From assembly GCA_964557955.1 (NCBI GenBank), contig CAZLCS010000013.1, forward strand, positions 51,291-115,290: a DNA stretch of 64,000 nucleotides. Direction: 5' to 3'. Positions 16,908-26,090 of the stretch are shown here, in pieces (positions within the stretch are counted from its first letter, which is position 1; every line of letters starts with the position of its first letter). The position numbers were made by a program, and so were the translations under genes. The notes below the pieces were generated by a model that had not been told where the DNA came from, made no database searches, and worked only from the letters and a program-made list of their open reading frames with translations. Source of the DNA: JALOOX01 sp964557955 (GTDB lineage: Bacteria; Desulfobacterota; Syntrophobacteria; Syntrophobacterales; Syntrophobacteraceae).

Positions 16908-18032
16908 TCACAGGAGGGATTCACATCCTCCCGTCGCAGCAAAGAATTGAGCCTTGCCCATGTCGACGCCGATGACAATGTCTTCTTCGGGCGTCGCGGT
17001 CAAGGCACGGGGAGTTGCTGCCAACAGCGAAATCCTTGCAGCGCCCATGACTGTATGGATCAGGGTTTCGCGGCCCAGTCGTTCGACCGAGACGACTCGC
17101 CCTCGAAGGACCTGATCGGAGCCCTCGGCGGGATGGCTGAGCTGCTCCGGGCGAAGGCCCAGGAGGCATTCCCGGCTGCCGCCCGCCGGCAGTGTATCAG
17201 CCTTGGCTCGGGGTATTCTCAGCCTCTGGTCGGCCAGCATCGCCCAGAGATCCCCGCCCTCCTCACGCAAAACGGCAGGGATCAGGTTCATGGGTGGCGA
17301 CACCAGGAACTGTGCCACGAAGGCGTTGACCGGTTTATCGTAAAGCTCCCCGGGCGAGCCCACCTGTTCCAGCCGGCCGTCTTTCAACACGGCTACCCTA
17401 TCTCCAAGGCTCAAGGCCTCGGCTTGGTCGTGGGTCACATAGAGTGTGGTGATGCCCAGTCGGCGCTGAAGGGTCTTGAGCTCACTCCGAGTCGCCGCCC
17501 GCAGCTGTGCATCCAGGTTCGACAGGGGCTCATCGAGCAGGAAGATCTCGGGTTGGCGCACAATGGCTCGTGCAATGGCCACCCGCTGCCGCTGGCCGCC
17601 GCTGAGCTCGGCGGGTCGGGCCGTTAACAGGTGCTCCATGTCCAGCATGGCGCCGACCTGCTGGACCGCATCATCGATGGCGCCCGGTTTCTCCTTCATG
17701 AGGCGCAGCGGGAAGGCTATGTTTTCATAGACCGTCATGTGCGGATAGAGCGCGTAGCTCTGAAACACCATGGCGACGTTCCGCTCCCGCGGCGACAGAA
17801 AGACGCGACGGCCTGCGGAAGCCACCAGCCGATCGCTGAACCAGATGTCCCCCGAGCTGGGTCTCTCCAGACCGGCCACCAGATTGAGCAGGGTGGATTT
17901 GCCGCAGCCGCTCGGGCCGAGCAGAACGAAGAGCTCACCATCGGCGACTTCCAGGGTCACGTCATGAACCGCCTTGACGGTGCCCCGCACTCCCTCGAAC
18001 TGCTTCTTCACACCGTTAAGCTTCAGTTTCAC
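16908..18032 (-). CDS. Sugar ABC transporter ATP-binding protein (MalK/UgpC type)
   Basis: About 374 aa, the usual length for this subfamily. Walker A is GPSGCGKST, the Q-loop region is VFQSYALYPHMTV, the signature is LSGGQRQ, Walker B is IFLLDEPLSNLD, and the C-terminal third is a TOBE-type regulatory domain (LLGLRPEQL). It energises the importer encoded by the three upstream genes. The start is a GTG at 18032 that overlaps the permease stop (GTGA), indicating translational coupling; the frame extends upstream to 18143 but that part lies inside the permease gene. Confidence 0.92.
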   Translation of the reverse strand: MKLKLNGVKKQFEGVRGTVKAVHDVTLEVADGELFVLLGPSGCGKSTLLNLVAGLERPSSGDIWFSDRLVASAGRRVFLSPRERNVAMVFQSYALYPHMTVYENIAFPLRLMKEKPGAIDDAVQQVGAMLDMEHLLTARPAELSGGQRQRVAIARAIVRQPEIFLLDEPLSNLDAQLRAATRSELKTLQRRLGITTLYVTHDQAEALSLGDRVAVLKDGRLEQVGSPGELYDKPVNAFVAQFLVSPPMNLIPAVLREEGGDLWAMLADQRLRIPRAKADTLPAGGSRECLLGLRPEQLSHPAEGSDQVLRGRVVSVERLGRETLIHTVMGAARISLLAATPRALTATPEEDIVIGVDMGKAQFFAATGGCESLL

Positions 18033-18859
18033 CCTTTTACAGCCCCCTGCGTCAGCCCTTGAATGATGTATCTTTGAAAGATCAGGATGAGAAACACCAG
18101 GGGCAGGGTGCTCACGGTCGAAGCTGCCATGATGCTTCCCCACGGAGTCTCACCGTGCAGCCCCTGAAACAGCGCAATCCCCACGGGCACCGTTCGTGCC
18201 CGGTAGTCCGTCGTCAGCATCAGGGCGAAGAGGAGCTCATTGAAAGTAAAGATGAAGGCCAGAAGGGTTGCCGAGAAAATCCCCGGCGCCGCCACGGGAA
18301 CCACGACCTTCCAGAGAATCTGCCAGCGCGAGCAGCCGTCCACCAGTGCCGCGCTGTCCAGATCACGCGGCACCTGCAGGAAATAACTCACCAGCACCCA
18401 GAGGGACAGAGGAAGCGTCCACGCCACATAAGGAAAAACCAGAGCGCCGTAGGTGTTCACCCATCCGAGCCGGGTCATGACCTTGAACAGATAGCTGATC
18501 AGGCTGATTTGCGGAAACATGGAGACGGCCAGCACCGTCAGCAGGATGACGAACTTCCCCGGCAGCTCCAGACGCGCGATGGCGTAAGCCGCAAGGCTCG
18601 CGATGAGGATGGTGAGCAGGCTGCTCATACCGGAAACCAGGAGACTGTTCGCCAGGTATTCGAGAAAATGGATGGACGGTGAGAACAGAACGTCACGGTA
18701 GTGCATCAGGGTGAAGCGCCAGGCCTGGCCTGAGGAAGTCAGAAAGGGGTTGGAACTGAAGCTGATCACCACCATGTAACACACGGGCGCCAAGCAAAAG
18801 ACCAGCAGAAATCCGGTTCCCAGCCCCATGAGGATCGACTTGGAAAGCCCTTCATTCAT
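18029..18859 (-). CDS. Sugar ABC transporter permease (MalG type)
   Basis: 276 aa with six predicted helices and the EAA loop DSAALVDGCSRWQILWKVVVP. It matches the MalG half of carbohydrate importer channels (YLANSLLVSGMSS, WVLVSYFLQVPRDLD). The ATG overlaps the stop of the upstream permease by 4 bases, and its own stop overlaps the ATPase start, a tightly coupled operon. Its partner in the inner membrane is the protein encoded at 18856-19737. Confidence 0.92.
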   Translation of the reverse strand: MNEGLSKSILMGLGTGFLLVFCLAPVCYMVVISFSSNPFLTSSGQAWRFTLMHYRDVLFSPSIHFLEYLANSLLVSGMSSLLTILIASLAAYAIARLELPGKFVILLTVLAVSMFPQISLISYLFKVMTRLGWVNTYGALVFPYVAWTLPLSLWVLVSYFLQVPRDLDSAALVDGCSRWQILWKVVVPVAAPGIFSATLLAFIFTFNELLFALMLTTDYRARTVPVGIALFQGLHGETPWGSIMAASTVSTLPLVFLILIFQRYIIQGLTQGAVKG

Positions 18860-19737
18860 GGCATCCCATCCTGGAATCTGGCGAAACGCACGTATATCAG
18901 GGACAGCCCCAGGGCGATGGCGAACAACACCACGGAAACAGTCGCCCCGTACCCGAAGTCACCGATGAGGAAATACTTGTAGCCGTAAAGGGAAAGCGAA
19001 TGAGTGGCGCCCCCCGGACCACCGCGGGTCAAAACGTAAATCAGGTCGAAGATCCTCAGGGTATCGATGGTGCGAAAGATGACCGCAACGACCAGGGCAG
19101 GTCTGAGCAGCGGCAGTGTGATGCGGGTGAAACGGTGCCAGAGGCCCGCACCGTCGACCTGGGCCTGTTGATAGAGATCTTGGGGAATTGCGGAGAGCCC
19201 GGCCAGCAGGATGATGGCCACGAAGGGGGCGGTCTTCCAGGCATCGGCGATCACCAGGGCCATGAATGCGCCACTGTCGGATCCGAGCCAGTTGATGGGC
19301 TCGCCGGCGAAACCGAGATGCGTCCAGACCAGATTGGCCAGGCCATAGTGATAATTGTAGATCAGCTCCCAGATGCGGCCCGATATGGCCGAGGGTATGG
19401 CCCAGGGGATGAGCACGCAGGTGCGCAGGATGCCGCGAACCGGCGAGGGTTCGTTCAGGAGGAGCGCGAACATCAGGCCGAGGCAGACTTCCAGCGGTAC
19501 GGCAGCCGAAACGAAGAGGCAGGTGAAACGCAGGGACTGCCAGAAGCCCGGGTCGGCCAGCATCCACCGGTAGTTGTCCAGACCTGCGAAACGGGGGGCG
19601 AGGAACGACACGTCGCGAAAAGTGCTGCCGACGATGGTCCCCACCACCGGCACCAGGACCAGCGCCGCCATGAACAGCACTAGCGGCAGCAGGAATAGAA
19701 CGGCGTCTCGCCATTCTTTGAGGGAGAGTCGATCCAT
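18856..19737 (-). CDS. Sugar ABC transporter permease (MalF type)
   Basis: About 293 aa from the ATG at 19737 (MDRLSLKEWRDAVLFLLP), preceded by a GCGAGAAG ribosome site. Six hydrophobic segments and an EAA loop (QQAQVDGAGLWHRFTRITLP) identify a MalF-type permease; the DTLRIFDLIYVLTRGGPG block is typical. It forms the channel with the MalG-type protein and lies 71 bases downstream of the binding protein gene. The frame is open upstream to 19812 but that segment lacks membrane or family features. Confidence 0.92.
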   Translation of the reverse strand: MDRLSLKEWRDAVLFLLPLVLFMAALVLVPVVGTIVGSTFRDVSFLAPRFAGLDNYRWMLADPGFWQSLRFTCLFVSAAVPLEVCLGLMFALLLNEPSPVRGILRTCVLIPWAIPSAISGRIWELIYNYHYGLANLVWTHLGFAGEPINWLGSDSGAFMALVIADAWKTAPFVAIILLAGLSAIPQDLYQQAQVDGAGLWHRFTRITLPLLRPALVVAVIFRTIDTLRIFDLIYVLTRGGPGGATHSLSLYGYKYFLIGDFGYGATVSVVLFAIALGLSLIYVRFARFQDGMP

Positions 19738-19808
19738 GTTCTTCTCGCTTTCAAAGGCGGATCTCCGGGCAGCTTCTCTGGACTGGGGGCCAGGATTGCG
19801 TTGGGGTT

Positions 19809-21110
19809 TCAATCTTCCCCGTATCGTGCCGCGAGCTGCCGGGCTTCCCGCTCAGCCGCCGCCAGCGCCGCTTCCGGCGTGGCCTTGGACGCCAGAATGG
19901 CATTCAGGTGACGCTGCAGGATTTCGGAGAGCTGGGCGTAATAAGGAACGGTCGGCCGCGGGACAGCGTTCGAAAAAACCTCCTGCAGTCGCGCGAGATG
20001 TGGCATCTTGGCCAGCACTTCGGGATCGTCGTAGAGATCCCTGAGGCCGGGATTCCAGCCCGGGCCGAGAGCCAGCTTCTTTTGCACCGCATGGGACAGC
20101 ACGAACTCCACGAACTCCCAGCTCAGACGCTTGTCCCGCGAATACTTTGACATGCCAATGTGCCAGCCCCCAAGGGTGGACACACTGCGGCCTCCCGGAA
20201 AACGGGGCAGGGGAGCGATCCCCGTTCTCCCTTTGACGGCTGATTCCTGGCTCTGGTGAAGGGCCCAGGCATAGGGCCAGTTTCTTTCGAAGAGGGCATT
20301 GCCCAGCTGAAAGGCAGTCCTCACCTCCTCTTCCCTCATTTCGGTGTAGGTGCTCAGGGGTGATATGCCATAATGGTGAATGAAATCGGCCATCAACCGG
20401 GCGGCCCTGCGGTTTTCGGGCGTGTCCACCAGGATTTCGCCATCCTGGAAACGAATGCCCCCGCCGGCTGAACCGGCAAATTCCAGGAATGTGCACACCA
20501 GTCCCTCATACTGCGCTCCCTGCCATACGAAACCATTGAACTGACGCCGTGTGGGACGTTTCTCCTCCTGGATGTTGAGCGAATATTCCACGAGCTCGTC
20601 CCAGGTTGCGGGCGGTCTGGAGATACCCGCCCGATCCAGGAGATCGGTGCGGTAGTACAAAAGTCCGGCGTCCACATAGACAGGCAAAGCGATCAGCTGA
20701 CCCTGGTAGCGGTCGGCCAGGTCCACGACGTTGGTGAAGAAGGTCTGGAGATCCAGGCGGCTCCGGGCGACAAAATCCTCCAGAGGCTCCAGCCAGCCTG
20801 AGGCTGCGAACTGGGCAATCCAGACCACGTCCATGAGAAAAACGTCGGGGGTGCTCTTCCGCGCGTGCAGGGGAATCACCAACCCCTGCCGTCGCTGATC
20901 AGAGTCGGCGGGTTGTCTGAGCAGAATGACGGGGACCCCGGTTTCCTGCGTGAAATCGTCGGCCAGTCTGTCCCAAAACTCCAGCTCCGCCGGCGCCCCT
21001 CCCACCGCGAAGGTGACCGCCCCCTCCGGCTGCGAACCGCAGCCGGCCGCGAGCCACAGCAGAAATGCGGCTGCGCAAAAAAGGATCTTGCCTGGTATCC
21101 CCACGATCAT
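19809..21110 (-). CDS. Sugar ABC transporter lipoprotein, solute-binding family 1
   Basis: About 433 aa from the ATG at 21110; an ATG at 21137 is also possible, and neither has ideal ribosome-site spacing. The N-terminus is a lipoprotein signal peptide with lipobox LAAGC. The mature part has the family features of maltose/alpha-glucoside binding proteins: DDFTQETGVPVILLR, PDVFLMDVVWIAQFAASGWLEPL, RTDLLDRAGI and GGWHIGMSKYSRDKRLSWEFVEF. Anchored in the periplasm, it captures a sugar for the two permeases and the ATPase encoded downstream. The four-gene order matches trehalose/maltose-type importers, but the exact sugar is unknown. Confidence 0.9.
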   Translation of the reverse strand: MIVGIPGKILFCAAAFLLWLAAGCGSQPEGAVTFAVGGAPAELEFWDRLADDFTQETGVPVILLRQPADSDQRRQGLVIPLHARKSTPDVFLMDVVWIAQFAASGWLEPLEDFVARSRLDLQTFFTNVVDLADRYQGQLIALPVYVDAGLLYYRTDLLDRAGISRPPATWDELVEYSLNIQEEKRPTRRQFNGFVWQGAQYEGLVCTFLEFAGSAGGGIRFQDGEILVDTPENRRAARLMADFIHHYGISPLSTYTEMREEEVRTAFQLGNALFERNWPYAWALHQSQESAVKGRTGIAPLPRFPGGRSVSTLGGWHIGMSKYSRDKRLSWEFVEFVLSHAVQKKLALGPGWNPGLRDLYDDPEVLAKMPHLARLQEVFSNAVPRPTVPYYAQLSEILQRHLNAILASKATPEAALAAAEREARQLAARYGED

Positions 21111-21348
21111 CCCCCTCGACCCTGCAAACCAGTGCATGCTCCTGCCCGACTTGCCGCCCTCCCTCCTTCTCCCACTCAGGCACGTCGCCAAATGTTTCGA
21201 TGCCGGTTGTCGGATACGAGTCAGACTGACGACTCCTCTTTCTGGGAGTCTTCCTTCGTCCAGGGCCCAGGATCGAGCATCCCATGTCGGCTGAATGTCG
21301 GTGAGGCTCACACTGCTTTCCACCAGAAGGCCGTCCTGCAACACCTCT

Positions 21349-21460
21349 TTGTCATTTCGAACATAGCCTGGCGGAGAGAGAAAACTCGTAAACTCGTGGT
21401 GTTAAGATGAACGAGATTTCTCGCTGTCGCTCGAAATGACAGTTCTCGGGCAGCCTCCTA
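21349..21460 (-). repeat. TAGGAGG-headed element with a long imperfect palindrome
   Basis: On the minus strand it begins with TAGGAGGCTGCCCGAGAA at 21460, whose TAG is the stop codon of the DUF853 gene, and continues with CTGTCATTTCGAGCGACAG. The far end (21352-21362) is TGTCATTTCGA on the plus strand, so the body is an imperfect inverted repeat of about 90 bp. A close copy lies at 25678-25793 in opposite orientation. Confidence 0.8.
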
Positions 21461-22990
21461 GCGCCGGCGTGAACCGCCGAAGATGCCGCCCAGCACCCCG
21501 CGGATGATCTGCCGTCCAATCTGGCTCCCGATGCTTCGGGCAGCCTGTTTGGCCATGGTCTCCACCATTCCCTGGCGCCGCCTGCTGCCCCAAATGAGCT
21601 CGTCCCATTGTCCCCCTGCGCTGGGTTCCGGTTCCGCCCCGGTCCGGTCATCCCCAAAGGGGGGCCGTCGTGGGGGAGGGAGAGGTGGTGCCGGACGCGC
21701 CGCAGGTGCATCCTCCATCACCGTTCGCCGACTGAGGATCTCGTAAGCCGACTCGCGATTTACCGGCATGTCGTACTTGCTCCCCACGGGGCTCCGCGCC
21801 CGTACCGCCGCTCGCTCTTCGGGCGTGAGGGCACCCATGCGGCATCGCGGAGGGCAGATGATGGTGCGTTCGACGGGCATCGGGACGGCTTTTTCCTGGA
21901 GAGTGGACACCAGGGCCTCGCCCACGCCAAGCTGGGCGATGGTCTTGGCCACATCGAGCCTGGGGTTGGGGACGAAGGTCTCGGCGGCCGTGCGCACCGC
22001 CTTCTGGTCGCGCGGGGTGTACGCGCGGAGGGCATGCTGGATGCGGTTTCCAAGCTGGCCAAGTATTTCGTCCGGCACGTCGTCCGGGAACTGGGAGCAG
22101 AAGTAAACGCCCACGCCCTTGGACCGGATGATCCGGACGACCTGCTCGACCCGTTGTCGCAGAGCCGGCGGGGCATCGTCGAACATCAGGTGGGCCTCGT
22201 CGAAGAAAATCACGAGCTTCGGCTGGTCGAGATCGCCCACCTCGGGCAGCTGCTCGAAAAGCTCAGAAAGCAGCCACAGAAGGAAGCTCGAATACAGCCG
22301 GGGCTTGTGGATCAGCTGGTCGGCGGCGAGGACGTTCACGACGCCTCGGCCGCTGAGATCGGTGCGCATCAAGTCGCCCAGCTCCAGCGCCGGCTCGCCG
22401 AAGAAGGCATCGCCCCCTTCACGTTCGAGGGTCAGCAGTGCCCGCTGGATGGCCGCCACGGACTGGGAGCTCACCAGGCCGTACTGCCTCGAGATCTCCT
22501 TGCGGTTGTCCGCAACGAAGCCGAGCATGGCCCGCAGGTCGTCGAGGTCAAGGAGCAGCAGCCCCCCCATGTCGGCCAGCTTGAAGACGATCTCGAGGAT
22601 CCCCGCCTGCGTGTCATTGAGCTCGAGAATCCGAGCGAGCAACGTCGGACCGATCTCGCTGACGGTGGCGCGCACCGGGTGCCCCTTGTCACCGTAGAGG
22701 TCCCAGAACACCACCGGGCTGGCCTCGTGGCCAAAACCCTCGATGCCGATCCGGGCTACGCGCTGCCGGATCTTGTCGTTGGGTGTCCCGGCCATGGCCA
22801 GGCCGGCGACATCCCCTTTGACGTCGGCCATGAACACCGGCACGCCCATGCGTGAGAAACCCTCCGCCAGCACCAGAAGGGAAATGGTCTTGCCGGTCCC
22901 GGTGGCCCCGGCCACGAGCCCGTGGCGGTTGCCGTAGCGCGCCAACAGGTGGACGGGCTTCTCTCCTTTGCCGATGAGTATCTCGTTCAT
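21458..22990 (-). CDS. DUF853 / HerA-like ATPase (YjgR type)
   Basis: About 510 aa from the ATG at 22990, preceded by an AGAGGGAGC site. Walker A is GATGTGKT near residue 28, the Walker B region is KLVIFFDEAHLMF, and KDNRKEISRQYG-like and GVGVYFCSQFPDDVPDEILGQ blocks mark the DUF853 subgroup of HerA/FtsK-type ATPases. The C-terminus has a Pro-rich linker and a basic GGIFGGSRRR tail. DUF853 proteins are common in bacteria; their cellular role is not settled, and DNA or protein translocation is an inference from the fold. The stop codon is supplied by a repeat element, and a heptamer repeat array lies directly upstream of the start. Confidence 0.85.
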   Translation of the reverse strand: MNEILIGKGEKPVHLLARYGNRHGLVAGATGTGKTISLLVLAEGFSRMGVPVFMADVKGDVAGLAMAGTPNDKIRQRVARIGIEGFGHEASPVVFWDLYGDKGHPVRATVSEIGPTLLARILELNDTQAGILEIVFKLADMGGLLLLDLDDLRAMLGFVADNRKEISRQYGLVSSQSVAAIQRALLTLEREGGDAFFGEPALELGDLMRTDLSGRGVVNVLAADQLIHKPRLYSSFLLWLLSELFEQLPEVGDLDQPKLVIFFDEAHLMFDDAPPALRQRVEQVVRIIRSKGVGVYFCSQFPDDVPDEILGQLGNRIQHALRAYTPRDQKAVRTAAETFVPNPRLDVAKTIAQLGVGEALVSTLQEKAVPMPVERTIICPPRCRMGALTPEERAAVRARSPVGSKYDMPVNRESAYEILSRRTVMEDAPAARPAPPLPPPRRPPFGDDRTGAEPEPSAGGQWDELIWGSRRRQGMVETMAKQAARSIGSQIGRQIIRGVLGGIFGGSRRR

Positions 22991-23002
22991 GCTCCCTCTC
23001 TC

Positions 23003-23110
23003 TGCCATGGAAAGTTTCGGGTTTCGGGTTTCGAGTTTCGAGTTGAAAGCCAGGCAGGCTGTGGGCCTCTTCAGCGTTCAGGGTGGCCCGAAGGGTCGTG
23101 TGAGACAGCT
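23003..23110 (-). repeat. CGAAACT heptamer element, copy a
   Basis: Read on the minus strand, the core at about 23012-23047 is a run of CGAAAC(T/C) heptamers just upstream of the DUF853 ribosome site. The preceding flank (CCCTTCGGGCC, then GAACGCTGAAGAGGCCCA) recurs in the copies at 29729 and 39130, which defines an element of about 110 bp rather than simple sequence. Confidence 0.8.
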
Positions 23111-23120
23111 CTGCCCAAAA

Positions 23121-23165
23121 ACATCAAAAACATCAAAAACATCAAAAATATCAAAAGCGTCAATG
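23121..23165 (+). repeat. 9-bp tandem repeat (ACATCAAAA)
   Basis: Three exact ACATCAAAA units are followed by ATATCAAAA and a degenerate GCGTCAATG unit, spanning 23121-23165 next to heptamer element copy a. The period of nine would code repeating tripeptides, but no gene uses it. Confidence 0.85.
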
Positions 23166-23203
23166 GATTCGTGGACTGATTTTCGGCGTCAGCCCGGTGA
23201 GCC

Positions 23204-25570
23204 TCAAGGAGACAGCGGCCACAGCAAGGGCAGAGTCACCATCAACACCGCCAGAACCAGAAAGGTCAGCGGCACGCCCACTTTGACGTAATCCATGAAC
23301 CGGTAGCCGCCGGGTCCCATCACCAGCACATTGGCCGGATGCGAGATGGGAGAGGTGAAGCTCGAGGATGCCGCCATGGCAATTCCCATGAGCAGGGCAT
23401 AGGGGGAGATCCCAAGTCCCGCGGAAGTCTTCAGGGCGATGGGCACCATGAGCACGACGAGGGCGGAGGTCGGAATGATACTGGTCGCCAGAAACGTGAT
23501 GACCAGCAGCCCGAATAAAACAGCGTAGGGACCGAGAGGACCCAGTACACCCACAACGCCTTCCGCCAGGAGCCGCGCCGCACCCGACTGGTCCAGCGCT
23601 GTGCCCAGCGGCAGCATTCCGGCTATGAGAAAGACGGCTTTCCATTCGATGTAGCGATACGCTTCGTCCATAGTGAGGCACCGGGAGAGGATCATGAGCG
23701 CGGCCCCGATGACAACCGCAATGTAGATCGGCACCCAGCCAAGGATCACGGGCAAGAGCACGCCGCCCATGATGGCCAGGGCGACCTTGGCCTTGTCCTC
23801 TCGAGGTGGTTCCTGAGCCGTTTCCGTCAACACCAGAAAATCAGGCTCCCGGCCCAGAACGTTCAGCTTTCTCCAGTGCCCATAGAGCAGCAGGGCATCG
23901 CCGAATTCCAGGGGCATGTCGCGCAGTCCGGATCGATAGGCGCGGCCTTTACGCCAGATGGCCAGGACCGTCAAGCCGTACTTTTCGCGAAAATGAATCT
24001 GACGCAGCGTGAGCCCTGACAGCACCGAATGCGGGGAGAGCATCACCTCGATGATTCCCACATGGTCGTCCTCGATCATCGACGGTTCCGGATGAAAGGA
24101 CGGGTCCTGAACGAAGATGCCTTCCAACCCCTTCATCAGCAGGATGGAGATCATGTCGGAAGCACCGGAGACGATGAGCCGGTCTCCGGGCTCAAAAGTG
24201 TCATCGGGCTTTGGAATCAGGGCGATGCCGTCCTGCCTGGCGATGCATAAAATCTGTACATCGACCGTGTCTCCAAGTCGACTTTCACCCATGGTCAAGC
24301 CGATCAGGCCGGAATCCTCCGGGACTCGGAGCTGGCGCACCCGTTCCTCCAGCGTGGTGTTGGTCTTCAGCGTCGAGGGCTCCAGGATCCTGGGCGGCAG
24401 AAAGTCGGTATGGTTCTGGAGCAATGCCAGATTTTCGGCCGGTCCGTGTACCAGGAGGATGTCCTCCGCCTTGAGCCGCTGGGATTTCAAATCCTCCTCG
24501 ATCTGCAGGCCGCTGCGCAGAATGGCCAGCACGTTGAGACCGAAGAGATTGCGGAAGCCGATTTCAGAAAGGGTTTTATCGACAATCGCGGAATTGGGTC
24601 CAAGCCGCAGCTCCGCCACCTGCATCCCACAGGCGAAAAGGGCCTCAACAGCCGTGGCGTCCGTGTCGGGCATCAGCTGGCCCCAGTGATTCAACTCCTG
24701 AATCCGGTCCAGCCGTCCGTGGACGGTCAACAAGTCATCCGCCTGGATGACCTCGCCAGGCTCCGGGGCCAACAGGGAATGATTCCCCCGGGTGATGCTC
24801 ACGACATTGAGACCGAAGGCAGAGCCCAGGCGGCTCCTGGCCAGAGTCTTTCCCACCAGGGCCGAATTCCACGGGACTCTGATCTGGAACAATCGCTCCT
24901 TCAATTCATACTGGGGACGGAAATCCCGGCGTACCCCCAATCCTTCCATCGTTTTGCTGCGATCCGGGAGCAGGCGGACCCCGATGAAGGCGACGAAACC
25001 AATGCCCGAGAGCATGACCGTCAGTCCCACGGGCGTGAAATCAAACAGCTTGAACGGGGTCATGCCGTTTTCCCGGAGGGCCTCACTGACCAGGATGTTG
25101 GGTGGGGTCCCGATCATGGTGGTCAATCCCCCCAGCAGCGAACCGTACGCCAGCGGCATCAGCAGGGCCGAAGGCGAAGTATCGGTCTTGCGCGATATGT
25201 CCATGACCACGGGGAGCATCAGGGCCGCCACGGCCACGTTGTTCATGAATGCGGAGAGCACCCCGGCAATGATCATGATGGTCACCACCAGGAGCGACGA
25301 TTTGCGCCCTGCGACCTTCAACAGCTGGCGCCCGAGGATATTGGCAATGCCGGTGCGGGTCAAACCGCCGCTGAGGATGAACACCGCCCAGATGGTCACG
25401 ACGGCGGGGCTGCTGAACCCGGCCAGCGCATCCAGGGGCCGGACGATCCCGCCCACCGCCAGCACTCCCAAAACGAGCATGGCGAGAACTTCCAGCGGCA
25501 TCCACTCGGTCACCAGCAGCACGATGACACCCATCAGAACGGCCAGTACGAAGATGATCTCTCCAGACAT
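23204..25570 (-). CDS. SLC13/DASS-type anion transporter with four RCK_C (TrkA-C) domains
   Basis: 788 aa with a CAGGAGGATC ribosome site. Residues 1-190 hold the N-terminal membrane helices, with SPAVVTIWAVFILSGGL and NNVAVAALMLPV. The C-terminal 190 residues hold the second membrane half (IIPTSALVVLMVPIAL, then SSFTSPISHPANVLVMGPGG). Between them are four consecutive RCK_C-like modules, each about 80-100 residues, ending in text such as IQADDLLTVHG, LKAEDILLVHG, FEPGDRLIVSG and LEFGDALLLYG. Related proteins carry out Na+-coupled uptake of sulfate or dicarboxylates and typically have two RCK_C domains in about 590-610 aa. The doubling here is notable. The gene ends about 200 bases before the DUF853 start region, on the same strand. 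Confidence 0.87.
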   Translation of the reverse strand: MSGEIIFVLAVLMGVIVLLVTEWMPLEVLAMLVLGVLAVGGIVRPLDALAGFSSPAVVTIWAVFILSGGLTRTGIANILGRQLLKVAGRKSSLLVVTIMIIAGVLSAFMNNVAVAALMLPVVMDISRKTDTSPSALLMPLAYGSLLGGLTTMIGTPPNILVSEALRENGMTPFKLFDFTPVGLTVMLSGIGFVAFIGVRLLPDRSKTMEGLGVRRDFRPQYELKERLFQIRVPWNSALVGKTLARSRLGSAFGLNVVSITRGNHSLLAPEPGEVIQADDLLTVHGRLDRIQELNHWGQLMPDTDATAVEALFACGMQVAELRLGPNSAIVDKTLSEIGFRNLFGLNVLAILRSGLQIEEDLKSQRLKAEDILLVHGPAENLALLQNHTDFLPPRILEPSTLKTNTTLEERVRQLRVPEDSGLIGLTMGESRLGDTVDVQILCIARQDGIALIPKPDDTFEPGDRLIVSGASDMISILLMKGLEGIFVQDPSFHPEPSMIEDDHVGIIEVMLSPHSVLSGLTLRQIHFREKYGLTVLAIWRKGRAYRSGLRDMPLEFGDALLLYGHWRKLNVLGREPDFLVLTETAQEPPREDKAKVALAIMGGVLLPVILGWVPIYIAVVIGAALMILSRCLTMDEAYRYIEWKAVFLIAGMLPLGTALDQSGAARLLAEGVVGVLGPLGPYAVLFGLLVITFLATSIIPTSALVVLMVPIALKTSAGLGISPYALLMGIAMAASSSFTSPISHPANVLVMGPGGYRFMDYVKVGVPLTFLVLAVLMVTLPLLWPLSP

Positions 25571-25677
25571 GATCCTCCTGTCTCTCGCAGCGAATGGCCT
25601 TTATCTTCACAATCCAATCCATGAAAGCGCATTGCGCATTTCGAGATAGTGCATGGTCTCGCGCCTTCCGGTGCCGC

Positions 25678-25793
25678 CTCGGAGGCTGCCCGAGAACTGT
25701 CATTTCGAGCGACAGAGAGAAATCTCGTTCATTGCAGCAGCACGAGTCTCTGAGATTTCTCTCTCCGCTGCGCTCCCTTCGAAATGACAAAAA
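25678..25793 (+). repeat. GGAGGCTGCCCGAGAA-headed palindromic element
   Basis: Opens with GGAGGCTGCCCGAGAACTG, then GTCATTTCGAGCGACAG, and closes with TCGAAATGACA (about 25783-25793), forming a long imperfect palindrome. It shares about 50 nearly identical bases with the copy whose header starts at 21460 on the other strand. Confidence 0.8.
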
Positions 25794-25839
25794 GCTGTTG
25801 TCGTAGTGGTGAGCGATTTCAAGCCCAAAAAATGTAAGC

Positions 25840-25903
25840 TTACCATGGAAATAGATTTCCATGCATGGGGGTGAGCGCCGCGGATGCTCATGGCCGTTAA
25901 GCC
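25840..25903 (-). repeat. 64-bp hairpin element, copy 1
   Basis: The minus strand reads GGCTTAACGGCCATGAGC and ends in ATGGAAATCTATTTCCAT, a perfect 18-bp palindrome. It matches 54639-54702 at 62 of 64 positions. Confidence 0.85.
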
Positions 25904-25989
25904 TGAAATGGGGCCGGATTGTCAGCCATTTCCTGATCTGATCCACATGTTGGCTTGCTCCGCCCACCTACCGCGCGTTGGCTCGGTCC

Positions 25990-26090
25990 GACCCCGTACC
26001 GCCATAGAACCCCCGTACCGCTGTACCGCTGTAACCCCGTGCCGCTACGGCCGTACCGCGTGCCGCGACCATATACCGCTACCGGGTCTC
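25990..26090 (+). repeat. Degenerate CCGTACCGC repeats
   Basis: A stretch with repeated CCGTACCGC, GTACCGCT and GTGCCGC units at irregular spacing. It resembles the phrase-like repeats of the heptamer element but with a different unit. It overlaps the 3' end of the toxin gene slightly. Confidence 0.5.

Larger units (their letters stand above)
25571..26078. other. Repeat-rich intergenic region
   Basis: 508 bases without a gene. From left to right it contains a TAGGAGG-type palindromic element (25678-25793), a copy of the 64-bp hairpin element (25840-25903) and a stretch of degenerate CCGTACCGC units (about 25990-26090) that reaches the end of the toxin gene. Confidence 0.7.
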
